28,798 bases of DNA from CAZJPS01 sp964548055 (GCA_964548055.1 CAZJPS010000008.1:1-28798), one strand, 5' to 3'; shown: positions 1 through 8,136, counted from the first letter of the stretch. Notes: a model not told the origin generated them from the letters alone. Numbers and translations: made by a program.

Positions 1-564
1 GGAAAAGCAACTGCCATTAGTGTCAAACATCAACTGGATATTTTTCCTCCAGGAGCAAGCTGCTACATCATGACCAATGAACCGCTCTCCATTGGAACAG
101 ATCGAGATGAAGACTATCTCAACTCTAAAATAGAATCAGAAAAAGGCACTGATCCCGATAATCCAGATTCCGATGAAGATGGAATTTTAGATGGACTAGA
201 GGTGCAATATGGAACCAATCCTGTTATACGCGACACGGATAGCGATGGAATTCCAGACGGCATTGAAGATGCGAACCAAAATGGACGACTGGACTATGGT
301 GAAACAGACGCGCTCAAGAGGGATACAGACGATGATAACTTATGTGATGGTATGTGCTCTGTCCGGGGAGCCAAGCGCATTTGCGACGACCAAAATATCT
401 GTATAGATCTCCCCTACACGCGATTGACCGGTGAAGATAAAAACCTGGATGGAGTCGTAGATGAAAACGAAACAGATCCCAGATTAAAAGATACAGATGG
501 TGATGGAGTATTCGATGATTCCGAATACTACAACTGCATTCTAGAAGGAGGCACTGATTGTTAA
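1..564 (+). CDS. C-terminal part of a thrombospondin type 3 repeat (calcium-binding) surface protein, 5' truncated by window edge
   Basis: The frame is open from base 1 and ends at TAA 562-564, so only the last 187 codons are visible; the first internal ATG (base 70) is not a credible start because coding continues upstream of it. The visible protein is very acidic and carries repeated DxDxDG-type loops (DSDEDGILDG, DTDSDGIPDG, DTDGDGVFDD), the calcium-binding signature of thrombospondin type 3 repeats, with calcium presumably stiffening an extracellular stalk. Several cysteines near the C-terminus (in CDGMC, ICDDQNIC and the final TDC) may form disulfides, which fits an exported protein. The function and the N-terminal domains cannot be read here. 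The stop codon overlaps the -35 of the promoter for the next gene. Confidence 0.85.
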   Translation, partial: GKATAISVKHQLDIFPPGASCYIMTNEPLSIGTDRDEDYLNSKIESEKGTDPDNPDSDEDGILDGLEVQYGTNPVIRDTDSDGIPDGIEDANQNGRLDYGETDALKRDTDDDNLCDGMCSVRGAKRICDDQNICIDLPYTRLTGEDKNLDGVVDENETDPRLKDTDGDGVFDDSEYYNCILEGGTDC

Positions 565-586
565 TAATTCATTTTTATTCTATAAT
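558..586 (+). promoter_or_regulatory. Sigma70-like promoter for the 593 gene, predicted leaderless
   Basis: TTGTTA at 558-563, a 17-base spacer and a perfect TATAAT at 581-586. The ATG lies at 593, six bases after the -10 box, so transcription should begin at or within a base or two of the start codon. There is no ribosome binding site. The -35 box overlaps the stop of the upstream gene. Confidence 0.75.
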
Positions 587-592
587 AATACG

Positions 593-1177
593 ATGCGTAT
601 ACTCACATACATAACGGCAACACTCTTACTGCTCATCCCAGGAGCTGCGATAGCACAATACGTAACGCCAGAAGAACTGTACGATCAAACAGTGAATGGG
701 AGCACGGTGCCCAGAAACCCACGGCAAGCAAAACAGGCTGCTGCTGCACAAGAATCTAAAGCTTCTACCTCGAGCAAGCCAACACTCCAGGAATGGTGGC
801 TTCATAGCTCCGAAGAACCTTCAAATACGCCTCAGGACACACCGAACCAGAATATACAGGAATCCAGCACCCCCACATTGGAAACCTCTCCAAGCCAAAT
901 AGAAGAAGAAAATACCCTAAAAGAAAACGGCACCATCACTCTAGACCCCATTGAAAACCGCAGACAGGAACGTATTGAGCAATTAGGAGGAGAATGGCTT
1001 GCCCCATCTGCAACAGACACATTGCACTCCACAGCACTACATTCTGGGGCACCGCTGACAGGTAGTGGTCCTGCTTCTACCATGGCAGGAGCAATCATGC
1101 TCACAGCCAGCGCATGGACACTGTGGAAATCAAGCAGGCTAGGGCAAAAAACACGCACGAGAGCTCGTAAGACATAA
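593..1177 (+). CDS. Secreted protein with signal peptide and sortase-like C-terminal anchor
   Basis: 194 residues of unknown function. Residues 1-21 form a typical signal peptide (MRIL, hydrophobic core, GAAIAQ cleavage region). The middle, about 30-150, is hydrophilic, rich in Ser, Thr, Pro, Glu and Gln, and probably disordered. Residues 153-157 read APLTG, followed by a hydrophobic segment (about 160-179) and an Arg/Lys-rich tail to the end, the three-part layout of a cell-wall sorting signal with Ala in place of the first Leu of LPXTG. The start follows a near-consensus promoter directly. Together with the preceding calcium-repeat protein it suggests a cell-surface locus. A plain single-pass membrane anchor is the alternative. 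Confidence 0.75.
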   Translation: MRILTYITATLLLLIPGAAIAQYVTPEELYDQTVNGSTVPRNPRQAKQAAAAQESKASTSSKPTLQEWWLHSSEEPSNTPQDTPNQNIQESSTPTLETSPSQIEEENTLKENGTITLDPIENRRQERIEQLGGEWLAPSATDTLHSTALHSGAPLTGSGPASTMAGAIMLTASAWTLWKSSRLGQKTRTRARKT

Positions 1178-1228
1178 CACGCGAGGCGCACACGCCCAAT
1201 GCCCGTACTGCTCCTTCTGAATTCATGG

Positions 1229-1258
1229 CGTTCTGAAGTATTTCAGAACGATTTTTTC
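1229..1258 (+). terminator. Rho-independent terminator
   Basis: A 9-bp perfect stem, CGTTCTGAA (1229-1237) with TTCAGAACG (1242-1250), 4-base loop, followed by ATTTTTT. It closes the transcript of the secreted protein before recJ. Confidence 0.8.
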
Positions 1259-1345
1259 CTCTACTAGATATAAAGAACAAACCCCATCGTGATAAAAATC
1301 AGAACGCGTAGTGGAGCAGAGGCATAGGTCTGCTACCGTAGGAGT

Positions 1346-3043
1346 GTGGATTCACTTTCTCTTACAGGCAAACAGTGGCACGTACAAAATGACGCACGGC
1401 AATTAAGCAGCCGGCAAAGCTTCACTATTTTAGATGCTCTGGTGGAGAACCGAAAAATACGAGAATGGAATACTGCCACATTACATTCTTTTGGCTACCC
1501 TCAAGCATTTTTTCCAGATATTCCTGCGGCAATGGAAAGAATTCAAAACGCAATCCGCACTAAAGAAAAAATTGCAATATTTGGAGATTACGACTGCGAC
1601 GGAATTACTTCTACGGCGCTCATGGCAAGATTCTTTCACAGAAGAAACATACGCCCCATATTGCGCCTTCCACACCGCGTACGAGAAGGGTACGGTCTCA
1701 AAACTGCCATTGTCCAAGAATGTATAAAAGAAGGTGTTCAGCTTCTGATTACCGTGGATACAGGCATCAGCGCAGAAGCTGAAATACAAATGGCTTCAGA
1801 GGCGGGGATAGATGTGATTGTTATAGATCATCACCACCTTCCAGAAGTACTTCCTACCGCCACGGCGCTTTTACATCCAGGTTTACACAGATCTTTTCCT
1901 TCTCCACCACCTTCTGCCGCTGGAGTGACCTGGACGCTCGTTTCTGCCCTTGAACAAGCAGAAGGAAATATGCAGTGGAACGGGCAGGAGGAAGATATTG
2001 CGCTGAGCTGCATCGGAACCATTGCAGATCTTGTAGAGCTGAAAGGTGGAAATAGAACACTTGTACAACGTGGCATCCACGCATTGAACACACTAGAAAC
2101 TGGACCCCTCGCACTTCTAAAACTGCAATCGGGATTACTCGCTGGTGTCACAAGCAGAGATATCGCTTTTCGCATTGCCCCACGACTCAATGCAGCAGGA
2201 CGCATGGCAGAACCTGAAATTGCACTACAAGCATTACTGGGCGATCACGCGTCACTCCTACGTTTAGATTCGTTAAACACCGAGCGCCAAGCGGTTGTAA
2301 GTACTCTGTTTCAACAAGTTCTTACAGAAACTATATCGCTCCAAACACCATTTATAAGTGTATGCGGACCGCAGTACTCGCCTGGCATCTGCGGGCTCAT
2401 TTCTGGAAAGCTGACAGAGGCGCTAGGAAAACCTAGCATTGTTGCACATCGCAACGGAAATATGTGTTCTGCATCGCTACGCAGTATTCCCGGATACCAC
2501 ATTGCGGAAGGATTACAAAAAAATAAAGATCTTCTTCTTTCGTATGGCGGTCATGCTATGGCAGCGGGCTGCACATTTGCCTTTGCTCATTACCAAAGGC
2601 TCTGTGAACGCATGGCAGAAGATGTGCTCTGTACCGTTCCCCCCACGTCGCTGGTGCCCTCACTTTCCATAGATCTCTGCGTACACCCATCACATCTCAC
2701 AGTACAACTTTGCAATGCATTGAGTTCCTTGGAACCACATGGACAAGGAAATCCAGAGCCCCTATTTCTTCTCTGTGATGTAGCCATGCACAATACTCGC
2801 ACAGTGGGAAAAGAAGGCGCACATTTGCAAGCTATGGTGGGCGACAAAAAATTGATTGGATTCAATTTCGGCAGATTCCTAAATACAACATCAAAGCTGC
2901 TCGATATTGCCTGCCGCATTTCCATCGATTCATGGCAAGGTAGAAAAAGTGTGCAATTGATGGTGGAGGATATGCGGATCGCTCTTCCGCAGGAACGTGC
3001 AATGAACACGAGTCTTTGCTCAGAAAAAACTACTCATCTGTAA
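1346..3043 (+). CDS. recJ: Single-stranded-DNA-specific 5'-3' exonuclease RecJ
   Basis: 565 residues, the normal length for RecJ, a cytoplasmic DHH-superfamily exonuclease of recombination and mismatch/base-excision repair. Visible motifs: DYDCDG at 81-86 (motif I), DTG at 138-140, DHH at 161-163, the conserved IAPRLNAAGRM near 277-287, and the DHHA1 glycine motif GGHAMAAG at 401-408, followed by the C-terminal OB-type region (NPEPLFLL). All metal-binding aspartates and histidines are present, so it should be active. The GTG at 1346 is the first usable start after an in-frame stop at 1325; an AGGAG sits only one base upstream, which is unusually close. A hairpin (AGCAGA 1315-1320 with TCTGCT 1329-1334) lies just before it and could affect initiation. 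Confidence 0.93.
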   Translation: MDSLSLTGKQWHVQNDARQLSSRQSFTILDALVENRKIREWNTATLHSFGYPQAFFPDIPAAMERIQNAIRTKEKIAIFGDYDCDGITSTALMARFFHRRNIRPILRLPHRVREGYGLKTAIVQECIKEGVQLLITVDTGISAEAEIQMASEAGIDVIVIDHHHLPEVLPTATALLHPGLHRSFPSPPPSAAGVTWTLVSALEQAEGNMQWNGQEEDIALSCIGTIADLVELKGGNRTLVQRGIHALNTLETGPLALLKLQSGLLAGVTSRDIAFRIAPRLNAAGRMAEPEIALQALLGDHASLLRLDSLNTERQAVVSTLFQQVLTETISLQTPFISVCGPQYSPGICGLISGKLTEALGKPSIVAHRNGNMCSASLRSIPGYHIAEGLQKNKDLLLSYGGHAMAAGCTFAFAHYQRLCERMAEDVLCTVPPTSLVPSLSIDLCVHPSHLTVQLCNALSSLEPHGQGNPEPLFLLCDVAMHNTRTVGKEGAHLQAMVGDKKLIGFNFGRFLNTTSKLLDIACRISIDSWQGRKSVQLMVEDMRIALPQERAMNTSLCSEKTTHL

Positions 3044-3106
3044 TTTCTGATGCTTGGTTACTAGATGAGTAATTGAATCAAGAATGAATAAACAGCAAAT
3101 CAGTAA

Positions 3107-3331
3107 TTACACCGGTGCAAGTTTTCCCTCCATCATAAATACTTCATTCACATCCACCCCCAATGCTGAGGAAATTTTATAAGCAAGGAGGACTGATGGG
3201 TTTGTGCGGCCCCGCTCGATACTCATAATCGTTTGACGGCTCACTCCTGTGCGCAGTGCTAGCTCCTCCTGTGTCATATTTTTTTCAAATCGCAGTCGTC
3301 GGATCGCATTTTTCAGTTGAATATCAGACAT
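3107..3331 (-). CDS. Small XRE-family HTH transcriptional regulator
   Basis: 74 residues, essentially one Cro/CI-type helix-turn-helix: LKNAIRRLRFEKNMTQEELA, then TGVSRQTIMSIERGRTNPSV and the closing helix ISSALGVDVNEVF. This resembles the YozG/SinR-like stand-alone regulators that are often paired with small membrane proteins or autoregulate; no partner gene is seen here. It converges with recJ (63 bases between the stops). Two copies of a GACACGATkGTC site lie upstream of its start (3347-3358 and 3400-3411) and are candidate operators for it. Confidence 0.88.
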   Translation of the reverse strand: MSDIQLKNAIRRLRFEKNMTQEELALRTGVSRQTIMSIERGRTNPSVLLAYKISSALGVDVNEVFMMEGKLAPV

Positions 3332-3346
3332 AAGAGAGTGGGAAGG

Positions 3347-3411
3347 GACACGATGGTCCTTTACAGAAACAATTGTGGGAGCAGAGTGTGAAGGAAGGAG
3401 ACACGATTGTC
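3347..3411. promoter_or_regulatory. Paired operator-like sites upstream of xre
   Basis: GACACGATGGTC (3347-3358) and GACACGATTGTC (3400-3411) differ by one base and are 53 bases apart start to start, close to five helical turns. Each is partly dyad-symmetric (GAC...GTC or GACA...TGTC). The position, 16-80 bases upstream of the regulator's start, suits autoregulation. Binding by this regulator is an inference. Confidence 0.45.
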
Positions 3412-3517
3412 ACGTCTGTTATTTTCCGTCCTTTCAGGCCCGCGCATTTTACTCAGCTTTCTTCAGTCGGCAAGTCTTCTCACTTCCCACACATTGTTGT
3501 AGCGTACAACTGAATAC

Positions 3518-3537
3518 AGTTTCATCGAAATGAAACT
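3518..3537. repeat. Perfect 8-bp hairpin
   Basis: AGTTTCAT, loop CGAA, ATGAAACT. No T-run follows on either strand, so it is not an obvious terminator; it could be a protein site or an RNA structure. Confidence 0.5.
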
Positions 3538-3796
3538 AGTTGCGTGATGAAGCAGAAATGGTGTCAACTATTCTATGCGTACCGCCCATCAAGCCACAGA
3601 GAAAAGACTGCGTCCAACAGGAAATCTTTGTTTTTAGATTTACTGCTACCAAATGCGAAAAAATCACAGTAACAATACAGGACTTCGTCATATAATTGTT
3701 CCTCAGAGATACCACCACCTAGAAAAGGGCTGCAGTGACCACACTGTAACTCACCCTTCCTGACTACTTCCTTTTTAGGAGACCAGAAGTCAATCC

Positions 3797-3805
3797 TGTT
3801 AAAAT
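3797..3805 (+). promoter_or_regulatory. Extended -10 promoter of hsp20, predicted leaderless
   Basis: TGTTAAAAT (TG, one base, TAAAAT) ends seven bases before the ATG at 3813. No -35 and no Shine-Dalgarno sequence are visible. Confidence 0.55.
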
Positions 3806-3812
3806 ACTCACC

Positions 3813-4274
3813 ATGGGCAATTCGCCATTTCATGGCATCTTCAGTGCTCTCGGAAGAGAGGACGGAAAAACGAAGAGTCTTTTTTCTTTCGGTACTCCTG
3901 CGAAAGAAGTTCTTCCCGAGCCAGAACCAGTAAAAACCGAAGCTCAGGTAGGAAAAGTGGCTGTAGATATTTACGAACAAGATGACTACTACATTATTAA
4001 GATTCCCATCGCGGGAGTTCGGCTCAGTGATTTAGATATAGAGGTGAATGATACTATTCTTACAGTACGGGGCACTCGTCGCCAAACAGACAATGTCCCC
4101 GCAGACCAATATTATCTCCAGGAATGTTTTTGGGGATCTTTTGCAAGAAGCATCACTCTCCCTACCTCAATCGATCCTAAAAAAGTGCGGGCAACATTCA
4201 ATAAGGAATCTGTGCTAAAGATAATTATTCCTAGAGAAGAGAAGGTCAAAATTGTAAAAATAAATGAAATTTAG
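3813..4274 (+). CDS. Hsp20/alpha-crystallin family small heat shock protein
   Basis: 153 residues. An N-terminal arm of about 45 residues (Phe/Gly-containing, variable) precedes an alpha-crystallin domain from about residue 48 (VAVDIYEQDDYYIIKIPIAG) through GVRLSDLDIEV and LTVRGTRR to RSITLPTSIDPKKVRATF, and ends in a basic short tail. These proteins form oligomers that hold unfolding proteins without ATP. The length and order fit the family. It is monocistronic: long spacer upstream, converging gene downstream. The ATG is chosen because an extended -10 lies immediately upstream, suggesting a leaderless transcript. No known heat-shock operator was recognised. Confidence 0.93.
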   Translation: MGNSPFHGIFSALGREDGKTKSLFSFGTPAKEVLPEPEPVKTEAQVGKVAVDIYEQDDYYIIKIPIAGVRLSDLDIEVNDTILTVRGTRRQTDNVPADQYYLQECFWGSFARSITLPTSIDPKKVRATFNKESVLKIIIPREEKVKIVKINEI

Positions 4275-4331
4275 AATTTCTCATAAAAGAGAAAGGCAGT
4301 AAGGAGAGCGAACGCAGCCTTCATTGTACAT

Positions 4332-4365
4332 AAAAAAAGACGCTCTGTGTGTTTCCAGAACGTCT
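4332..4365 (-). terminator. Rho-independent terminator of the lysine-tailed gene
   Basis: On the minus strand a 10-bp stem with one mismatch (AGACGTTCTG with CAGAGCGTCT; 4356-4365 and 4338-4347) is followed by seven Ts. It lies about 20 bases beyond the stop of the minus-strand gene and supports that gene being real. Confidence 0.75.
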
Positions 4366-4385
4366 ATAGAACGCGCGAACACTAT

Positions 4386-4796
4386 TTACTTTCTCTTCTT
4401 CGTTTTTGCAAATCTCTTGGTCTTCTGCATGCTACGCATGGGGGACTTCGCTTTTATTACTTTCACTGCTTTCTTTACGGGTTTCTTTGTGCGCGTAGTG
4501 GAGAGAGAGCTTTCCTTCAGCTTCCTGGCCATCTCCTGAGGCAAACTCTTCAGTGCTTCCCACACATCTTCACCACCCATGTAACGCCAGTCTGCTTGCG
4601 CAAGGAGCGTTTGAAATTGCTTCATGTGGCTCTTCACTTCTTTACGAACAACGGGATCACTCAGATCGCGATCAAGAAGATCCAAGAGCTGGATCTGCAT
4701 CACATAAAGAGTTTGAACTTTTTCAAGAGCACGGTCGGTGTGCATGTGTGTGTTTGGGAAGGTTATTGGCCCTATTCTAGGCGATTTGGCTTCCAT
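4386..4796 (-). CDS. Small protein with lysine/arginine-rich histone-like tail
   Basis: 136 residues from the ATG at 4796 (an in-frame GTG at 4817 would add seven). The N-terminal two thirds look helical and globular (ALEKVQTLYVMQIQLLDLLD; WEALKSLPQEMARKLKE). The last ~35 residues are a Lys/Arg/Ala/Pro tail (TKKPVKKAVKVIKAKSP, ending AKTKKRK) like those of histone H1-type or ribosome/nucleic-acid-associated proteins. No named family is recognised. It is divergent from galU, with overlapping promoter elements, and has its own terminator. Binding to DNA or RNA through the tail is an inference from charge only. Confidence 0.65.
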   Translation of the reverse strand: MEAKSPRIGPITFPNTHMHTDRALEKVQTLYVMQIQLLDLLDRDLSDPVVRKEVKSHMKQFQTLLAQADWRYMGGEDVWEALKSLPQEMARKLKESSLSTTRTKKPVKKAVKVIKAKSPMRSMQKTKRFAKTKKRK

Positions 4797-4825
4797 TGTC
4801 AAAAAAGCCCTCGTCACTCTATACT
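4796..4825 (+). promoter_or_regulatory. galU promoter
   Basis: TTGTCA (4796-4801), 18-base spacer, TATACT (4820-4825). The ATG is at 4842, giving a leader of about 10 bases with no Shine-Dalgarno sequence. The -10 read in reverse (AGTATA) lies just upstream of the divergent gene, so the two promoters may overlap. Confidence 0.65.
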
Positions 4826-4841
4826 AAAAACCTCCCATTTT

Positions 4842-5681
4842 ATGATAAAACTTACTCAAGCGATCCTCCCCGTAGCTGGCTTAGGGACGCGGTTCCTGCC
4901 GTGGACAAAGGTTGTTCCAAAAGAACTTTTGCCTATTGGCAACCAACCTATCATTGCCCTCCTGGTAGATGAGTGCCTTAGCATAGGCATTTCGGACATT
5001 TGCTTCGTGATCAGCCGAGGAAAAGAAGCCATTCCCCAGTACTTCTACGAGATGCCAGAATTAGAAAAAGAACTCCATAAAAGAGGGAAGGGTCACATGC
5101 TAGAAGAATTAGCACGCTACGACTCTGTGAATTTTCATGTTGCCTACCAGGAAGAAATGAAAGGAGATGGACACGCCATTCTGCAGGCACGCGATTGGGT
5201 GAAGAGTGAATACGTTGGAATTTTATTTGGGGATGACTTAATTGTGGGGAAAAAAAGTGGACTCGAGCAACTCAAAGAAGGACTGAAACATATACAACCA
5301 ACAAAGGACACCGCTGTGATCTGCGTCCAGGAAGTGGAAAAGAAACTACTCTCCAAGTACGGCGTGATTGACCTCGATCACGCGTGGTCAAAGGAGAACC
5401 CCCACGCGAACCTACGACGAGTGAAAGGACTCGTAGAGAAACCAAAACCGGAGGATGCACCAAGCAATCTTGGGATTGTAGGAAAGTACATCATTCCAAA
5501 ATCACTGATTGAAAAACTCCATCAAATAGAAGAAGGATCAAAAGATGGAGAAGTGCGACTGATCGATGGCCTCATTGCACAAAAAAAGCATATTGATATC
5601 TACGGCTATATTTTTGAAGGGCAGAGGCTGGATACGGGAACACCGGAGGGATATAAAGAAGCAGTGAGAATTCTTGGGTAA
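4842..5681 (+). CDS. galU: UTP--glucose-1-phosphate uridylyltransferase
   Basis: 279 residues. Makes UDP-glucose from UTP and glucose-1-phosphate for glycan synthesis in the cytoplasm. The nucleotidyltransferase signature is at 8-35 (ILPVAGLGTRFLPWTKVVPKELLPIGNQP condensed: GLGTRFLPWTK at 13-23 followed by PKELLP). Other family motifs are HAILQARDW, the metal-site region LFGDDL, GLVEKPKP, SNLGIVGKYI and the terminal RLDTGTPEGY. Length and order are standard for GalU. The frame is open far upstream, but the family start is the ATG at 4842, just behind a good promoter; the upstream extension is antisense to the neighbouring gene. Monocistronic. Confidence 0.94.
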   Translation: MIKLTQAILPVAGLGTRFLPWTKVVPKELLPIGNQPIIALLVDECLSIGISDICFVISRGKEAIPQYFYEMPELEKELHKRGKGHMLEELARYDSVNFHVAYQEEMKGDGHAILQARDWVKSEYVGILFGDDLIVGKKSGLEQLKEGLKHIQPTKDTAVICVQEVEKKLLSKYGVIDLDHAWSKENPHANLRRVKGLVEKPKPEDAPSNLGIVGKYIIPKSLIEKLHQIEEGSKDGEVRLIDGLIAQKKHIDIYGYIFEGQRLDTGTPEGYKEAVRILG

Positions 5682-5716
5682 CAGATCCATAAACAATAGA
5701 GCTACCGAAGCAATTT

Positions 5717-5744
5717 TTGACACAGAACAAATAAAAATTAGGAT
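5717..5744 (+). promoter_or_regulatory. Promoter for the 5756 gene
   Basis: Perfect TTGACA (5717-5722), 16-base spacer, TAGGAT (5739-5744). The ATG at 5756 is 11 bases beyond the -10, so the leader should be about five bases or less. Confidence 0.6.
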
Positions 5745-5755
5745 GCCGCGGCTTT

Positions 5756-6133
5756 ATGATTATCTCGGGAACCACAAACCATCACTTCAGCATTTGCTTT
5801 GATCCATTCGATAACGGCGTTGAATATCCTGTATTTGAAGACAACGAGGGATTTGGCATTGAGAATTGTTTAATTGAGCACATTGACAATATCATGAAAG
5901 AAATTACCCAAAATTTGGAAAAATTGCATCTAAAAGATGCGGGGTGTCACTTTGACTATGCATATGAATTTCCAGATGAATTGAAGGCTGCAATCGTGCT
6001 GTACGGACACGCTCACGTAAATGACATTCAAGCATCATCCATATACGATCAGATTGCAGAAATTGTGGAAGAAGCGCTTTTATCGCATCAATTATTTTTT
6101 GAGGAGAATGAAGAGGACGACGCATCTTCATAA
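5756..6133 (+). CDS. Acidic protein of unknown function
   Basis: 125 residues, strongly acidic (ends EENEEDDASS), no signal peptide or membrane segment. It starts MIISGTTNHHFSICFDPFDN and has predicted helices around IENCLIEHIDNIMKEITQNLEKL and YDQIAEIVEEALLSHQLFFEE. No family is recognised; the amino acid pattern is that of a real soluble protein rather than a shadow frame, and a consensus-like promoter lies directly upstream. It converges with uvrB (12 bases between stops). Confidence 0.65.
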   Translation: MIISGTTNHHFSICFDPFDNGVEYPVFEDNEGFGIENCLIEHIDNIMKEITQNLEKLHLKDAGCHFDYAYEFPDELKAAIVLYGHAHVNDIQASSIYDQIAEIVEEALLSHQLFFEENEEDDASS

Positions 6134-6145
6134 TGACGCATAGCT

Positions 6146-8128
6146 TTATAGCTCTCTCCTCAGCAGCTCAATTTCATCACGCAAATCTGCTGCTTTTTCA
6201 AATTCGAGATTCTGCGATGCAATATCCATCTGCTGTTCCAGTTCTTCCATCAGTCTCTTCTTCTCGTCTTTCGGAATCTTTGTGTGATCGTACTTGGGAC
6301 GGCGCAGCTCGAGCTTCTTTCCTTCTTCTGCAATGTTGCGTACGGCCTTCACGATCGTCTTTGGGGTTATGCCGTGCTTCTTATTGTAATCTTCCTGGAT
6401 TTTCCTGCGGCGCTCTGTTTCGGCCATGGCCGCTTTCATCGCATCACTGATGGTATCGGCATACAGAGTGACGTGACCATTGACGTTACGTGCAGCACGT
6501 CCGATCGTTTGAATAAGTGCATCCCGGGAACGGAGGAAGCCTTGCTTATTAGCATCCAAAATTGCGATGAAGCTCACTTCTGGGAGATCGAGTCCTTCAC
6601 GAAGAAGATTAATACCCACAAGAATATCAATTTCTCCCGTACGTAACTGACGCAGTATTTCAATACGCTCGAGCGTTTCCACATCACTGTGCAAGTATCT
6701 CACTTTGTGGCCAGCCTCTGTAAGAAATTTTGTAAGATCCTCCGCCATCTTTTTTGTAAGTGTAGTGATGAGCACACGCTCGCCACGCGCAATCGTCGCT
6801 TTTACTTCTTCTGTAATATCATCAATCTGATGCCGGCTGGGTTTTACAATCACAATAGGATCAATAAGGCCAGTAGGGCGAATAATCTGCTCCACAATGT
6901 TCTCCTTGGCTGTATGTGCATACTCGTACTTAGAAGGAGTGGCGGATACGTAGATACGTTGGCCCACACGCTCTTCAAATTCGTCAAAGCGCAAGGGGCG
7001 GTTATCGTGGCTGCTTGGAAGACGGAATCCGTAATCGATGAGCGTTTGCTTTCGGCTCTTGTTCCCTTCGCTCATACCACCAATTTGGGGAATGGAAATG
7101 TGCGATTCATCAATCACCAACAAAAAATCTTTGGGGAAGTAATCAATCAGCGTGGAAGGAGGAGTACCAGGCGCCTGGTCATTTAAATAACGAACGTAGT
7201 TTTCAATGCCTGTGCAGTATCCCGTCTCCTTCAACATTTCAATATCGTATTCGGTGCGTGTGCGAATTCGCTCCGCTTTCACCAGTTCATTGGCAGCAAG
7301 TAATTCTTTTTCACGAATTTCAAGCTCTGCGCGGATGCCATCCACTGCCTGATCGATCTTCTCTTTGGTGGTGACATTATGAGCTGCCGGAAAGATGGTG
7401 AATTCTTGAAGTTCATTCAGCACTTCACCCGTAAAACAGTCCACTTCCTGAATGACATCTATTTCATCAAAGGGACATTCAATGCGAATAACAGTATCAC
7501 CACTCGGTGGAAAAATTTCCACAGTATCGCCCAGCACGTGATACATTCCTTGTTTGAATTCGATGCCTGACCTTCGGTACTGAATATCCGTGAGGCGACG
7601 CAGGAGCGTATCGCGTTTGATAGGCTCTCCACGCTTTATAGTGACAGCCAACGCCTCGTAATCCTCCACATTTCCAAGACCGTAAATACACGATACAGAC
7701 GCAACAATAAGTACATCACGACGTGTAAGTAGGTTGAAAGTTGCAGCATGGCGGAATTTCTCTATTTCTTCGTTAATAGAAGCATCTTTCTCAATATACG
7801 TATCCGTGGTGGGCACGTACGCTTCTGGTTGGTAGTAATCGTAGTAAGAGACGAAGTAGGAAACTGCATTATCCGGAAAAAATTGCTGGAACTCGCTACA
7901 GAGTTGAGCTGCCAGAGTTTTATTATGTGCAAGAACAAGTGTAGGCCTCTGTATCTCCTGAACAATATTAGCAACCGTAAAGGTTTTTCCTGTACCTGTA
8001 GCACCGAGAAGAGTCTGGTGCTTTTCACCACTGCGCACCCCTTTGAGGAGTTTCTCGATTGCCTTTGGCTGATCCCCGGTCGGTGTAAAGTCCGATACCA
8101 GCCGAAATGGTTTTTGGATAAGAGACAT
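6146..8128 (-). CDS. uvrB: Excinuclease ABC subunit UvrB
   Basis: 660 residues, full length. UvrB is the damage-verifying helicase-like subunit of nucleotide excision repair; it takes DNA from UvrA and recruits UvrC. Motifs: Walker A GATGTGKT (42-49), the beta-hairpin region YFVSYYDYYQPEAYVP (91-106) that clamps DNA, DEAD-like DESH (340-343), SATPS (395-399), LREGLDLPEV (509-518), motif VI QTIGRAARN (540-548) and the C-terminal UVR coiled coil (about 625-660) that binds UvrC. An in-frame ATG exists 30 codons upstream, but MSLIQKPFRLVSDF is the family N-terminus and an extended -10 sits eight bases before it. uvrA and uvrC are not in the window. Confidence 0.96.
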   Translation of the reverse strand: MSLIQKPFRLVSDFTPTGDQPKAIEKLLKGVRSGEKHQTLLGATGTGKTFTVANIVQEIQRPTLVLAHNKTLAAQLCSEFQQFFPDNAVSYFVSYYDYYQPEAYVPTTDTYIEKDASINEEIEKFRHAATFNLLTRRDVLIVASVSCIYGLGNVEDYEALAVTIKRGEPIKRDTLLRRLTDIQYRRSGIEFKQGMYHVLGDTVEIFPPSGDTVIRIECPFDEIDVIQEVDCFTGEVLNELQEFTIFPAAHNVTTKEKIDQAVDGIRAELEIREKELLAANELVKAERIRTRTEYDIEMLKETGYCTGIENYVRYLNDQAPGTPPSTLIDYFPKDFLLVIDESHISIPQIGGMSEGNKSRKQTLIDYGFRLPSSHDNRPLRFDEFEERVGQRIYVSATPSKYEYAHTAKENIVEQIIRPTGLIDPIVIVKPSRHQIDDITEEVKATIARGERVLITTLTKKMAEDLTKFLTEAGHKVRYLHSDVETLERIEILRQLRTGEIDILVGINLLREGLDLPEVSFIAILDANKQGFLRSRDALIQTIGRAARNVNGHVTLYADTISDAMKAAMAETERRRKIQEDYNKKHGITPKTIVKAVRNIAEEGKKLELRRPKYDHTKIPKDEKKRLMEELEQQMDIASQNLEFEKAADLRDEIELLRREL

Positions 8129-8136
8129 GACGGCAC

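Larger units (their letters stand above)
3332..3812. other. 480-base intergenic region between xre and hsp20
   Basis: No convincing gene on either strand; minus-strand open frames here run into the hsp20 coding region and resemble no protein. It holds the two operator-like sites (3347-3358, 3400-3411), a GTTGTA-GCG-TACAAC inverted repeat (3496-3510), a perfect 8-bp hairpin AGTTTCAT-CGAA-ATGAAACT (3518-3537), an isolated TATAAT (3691-3696) and a hairpin pairing AAGGG and CAGTG with CACTG and CCCTT (3725-3758), then the extended -10 of hsp20. No CIRCE-type heat-shock repeat was found. Confidence 0.6.

Noticed and set aside
3725..3758. RNA thermometer in front of hsp20
   Set aside because: A hairpin exists, but it is over 50 bases from the start codon, covers no ribosome site, and the likely transcript begins after it.
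3573..3980. Minus-strand 135-codon open frame upstream of and across the hsp20 start
   Set aside because: More than a third lies antisense to the clear Hsp20 coding region and the product resembles no protein; it is a shadow frame.
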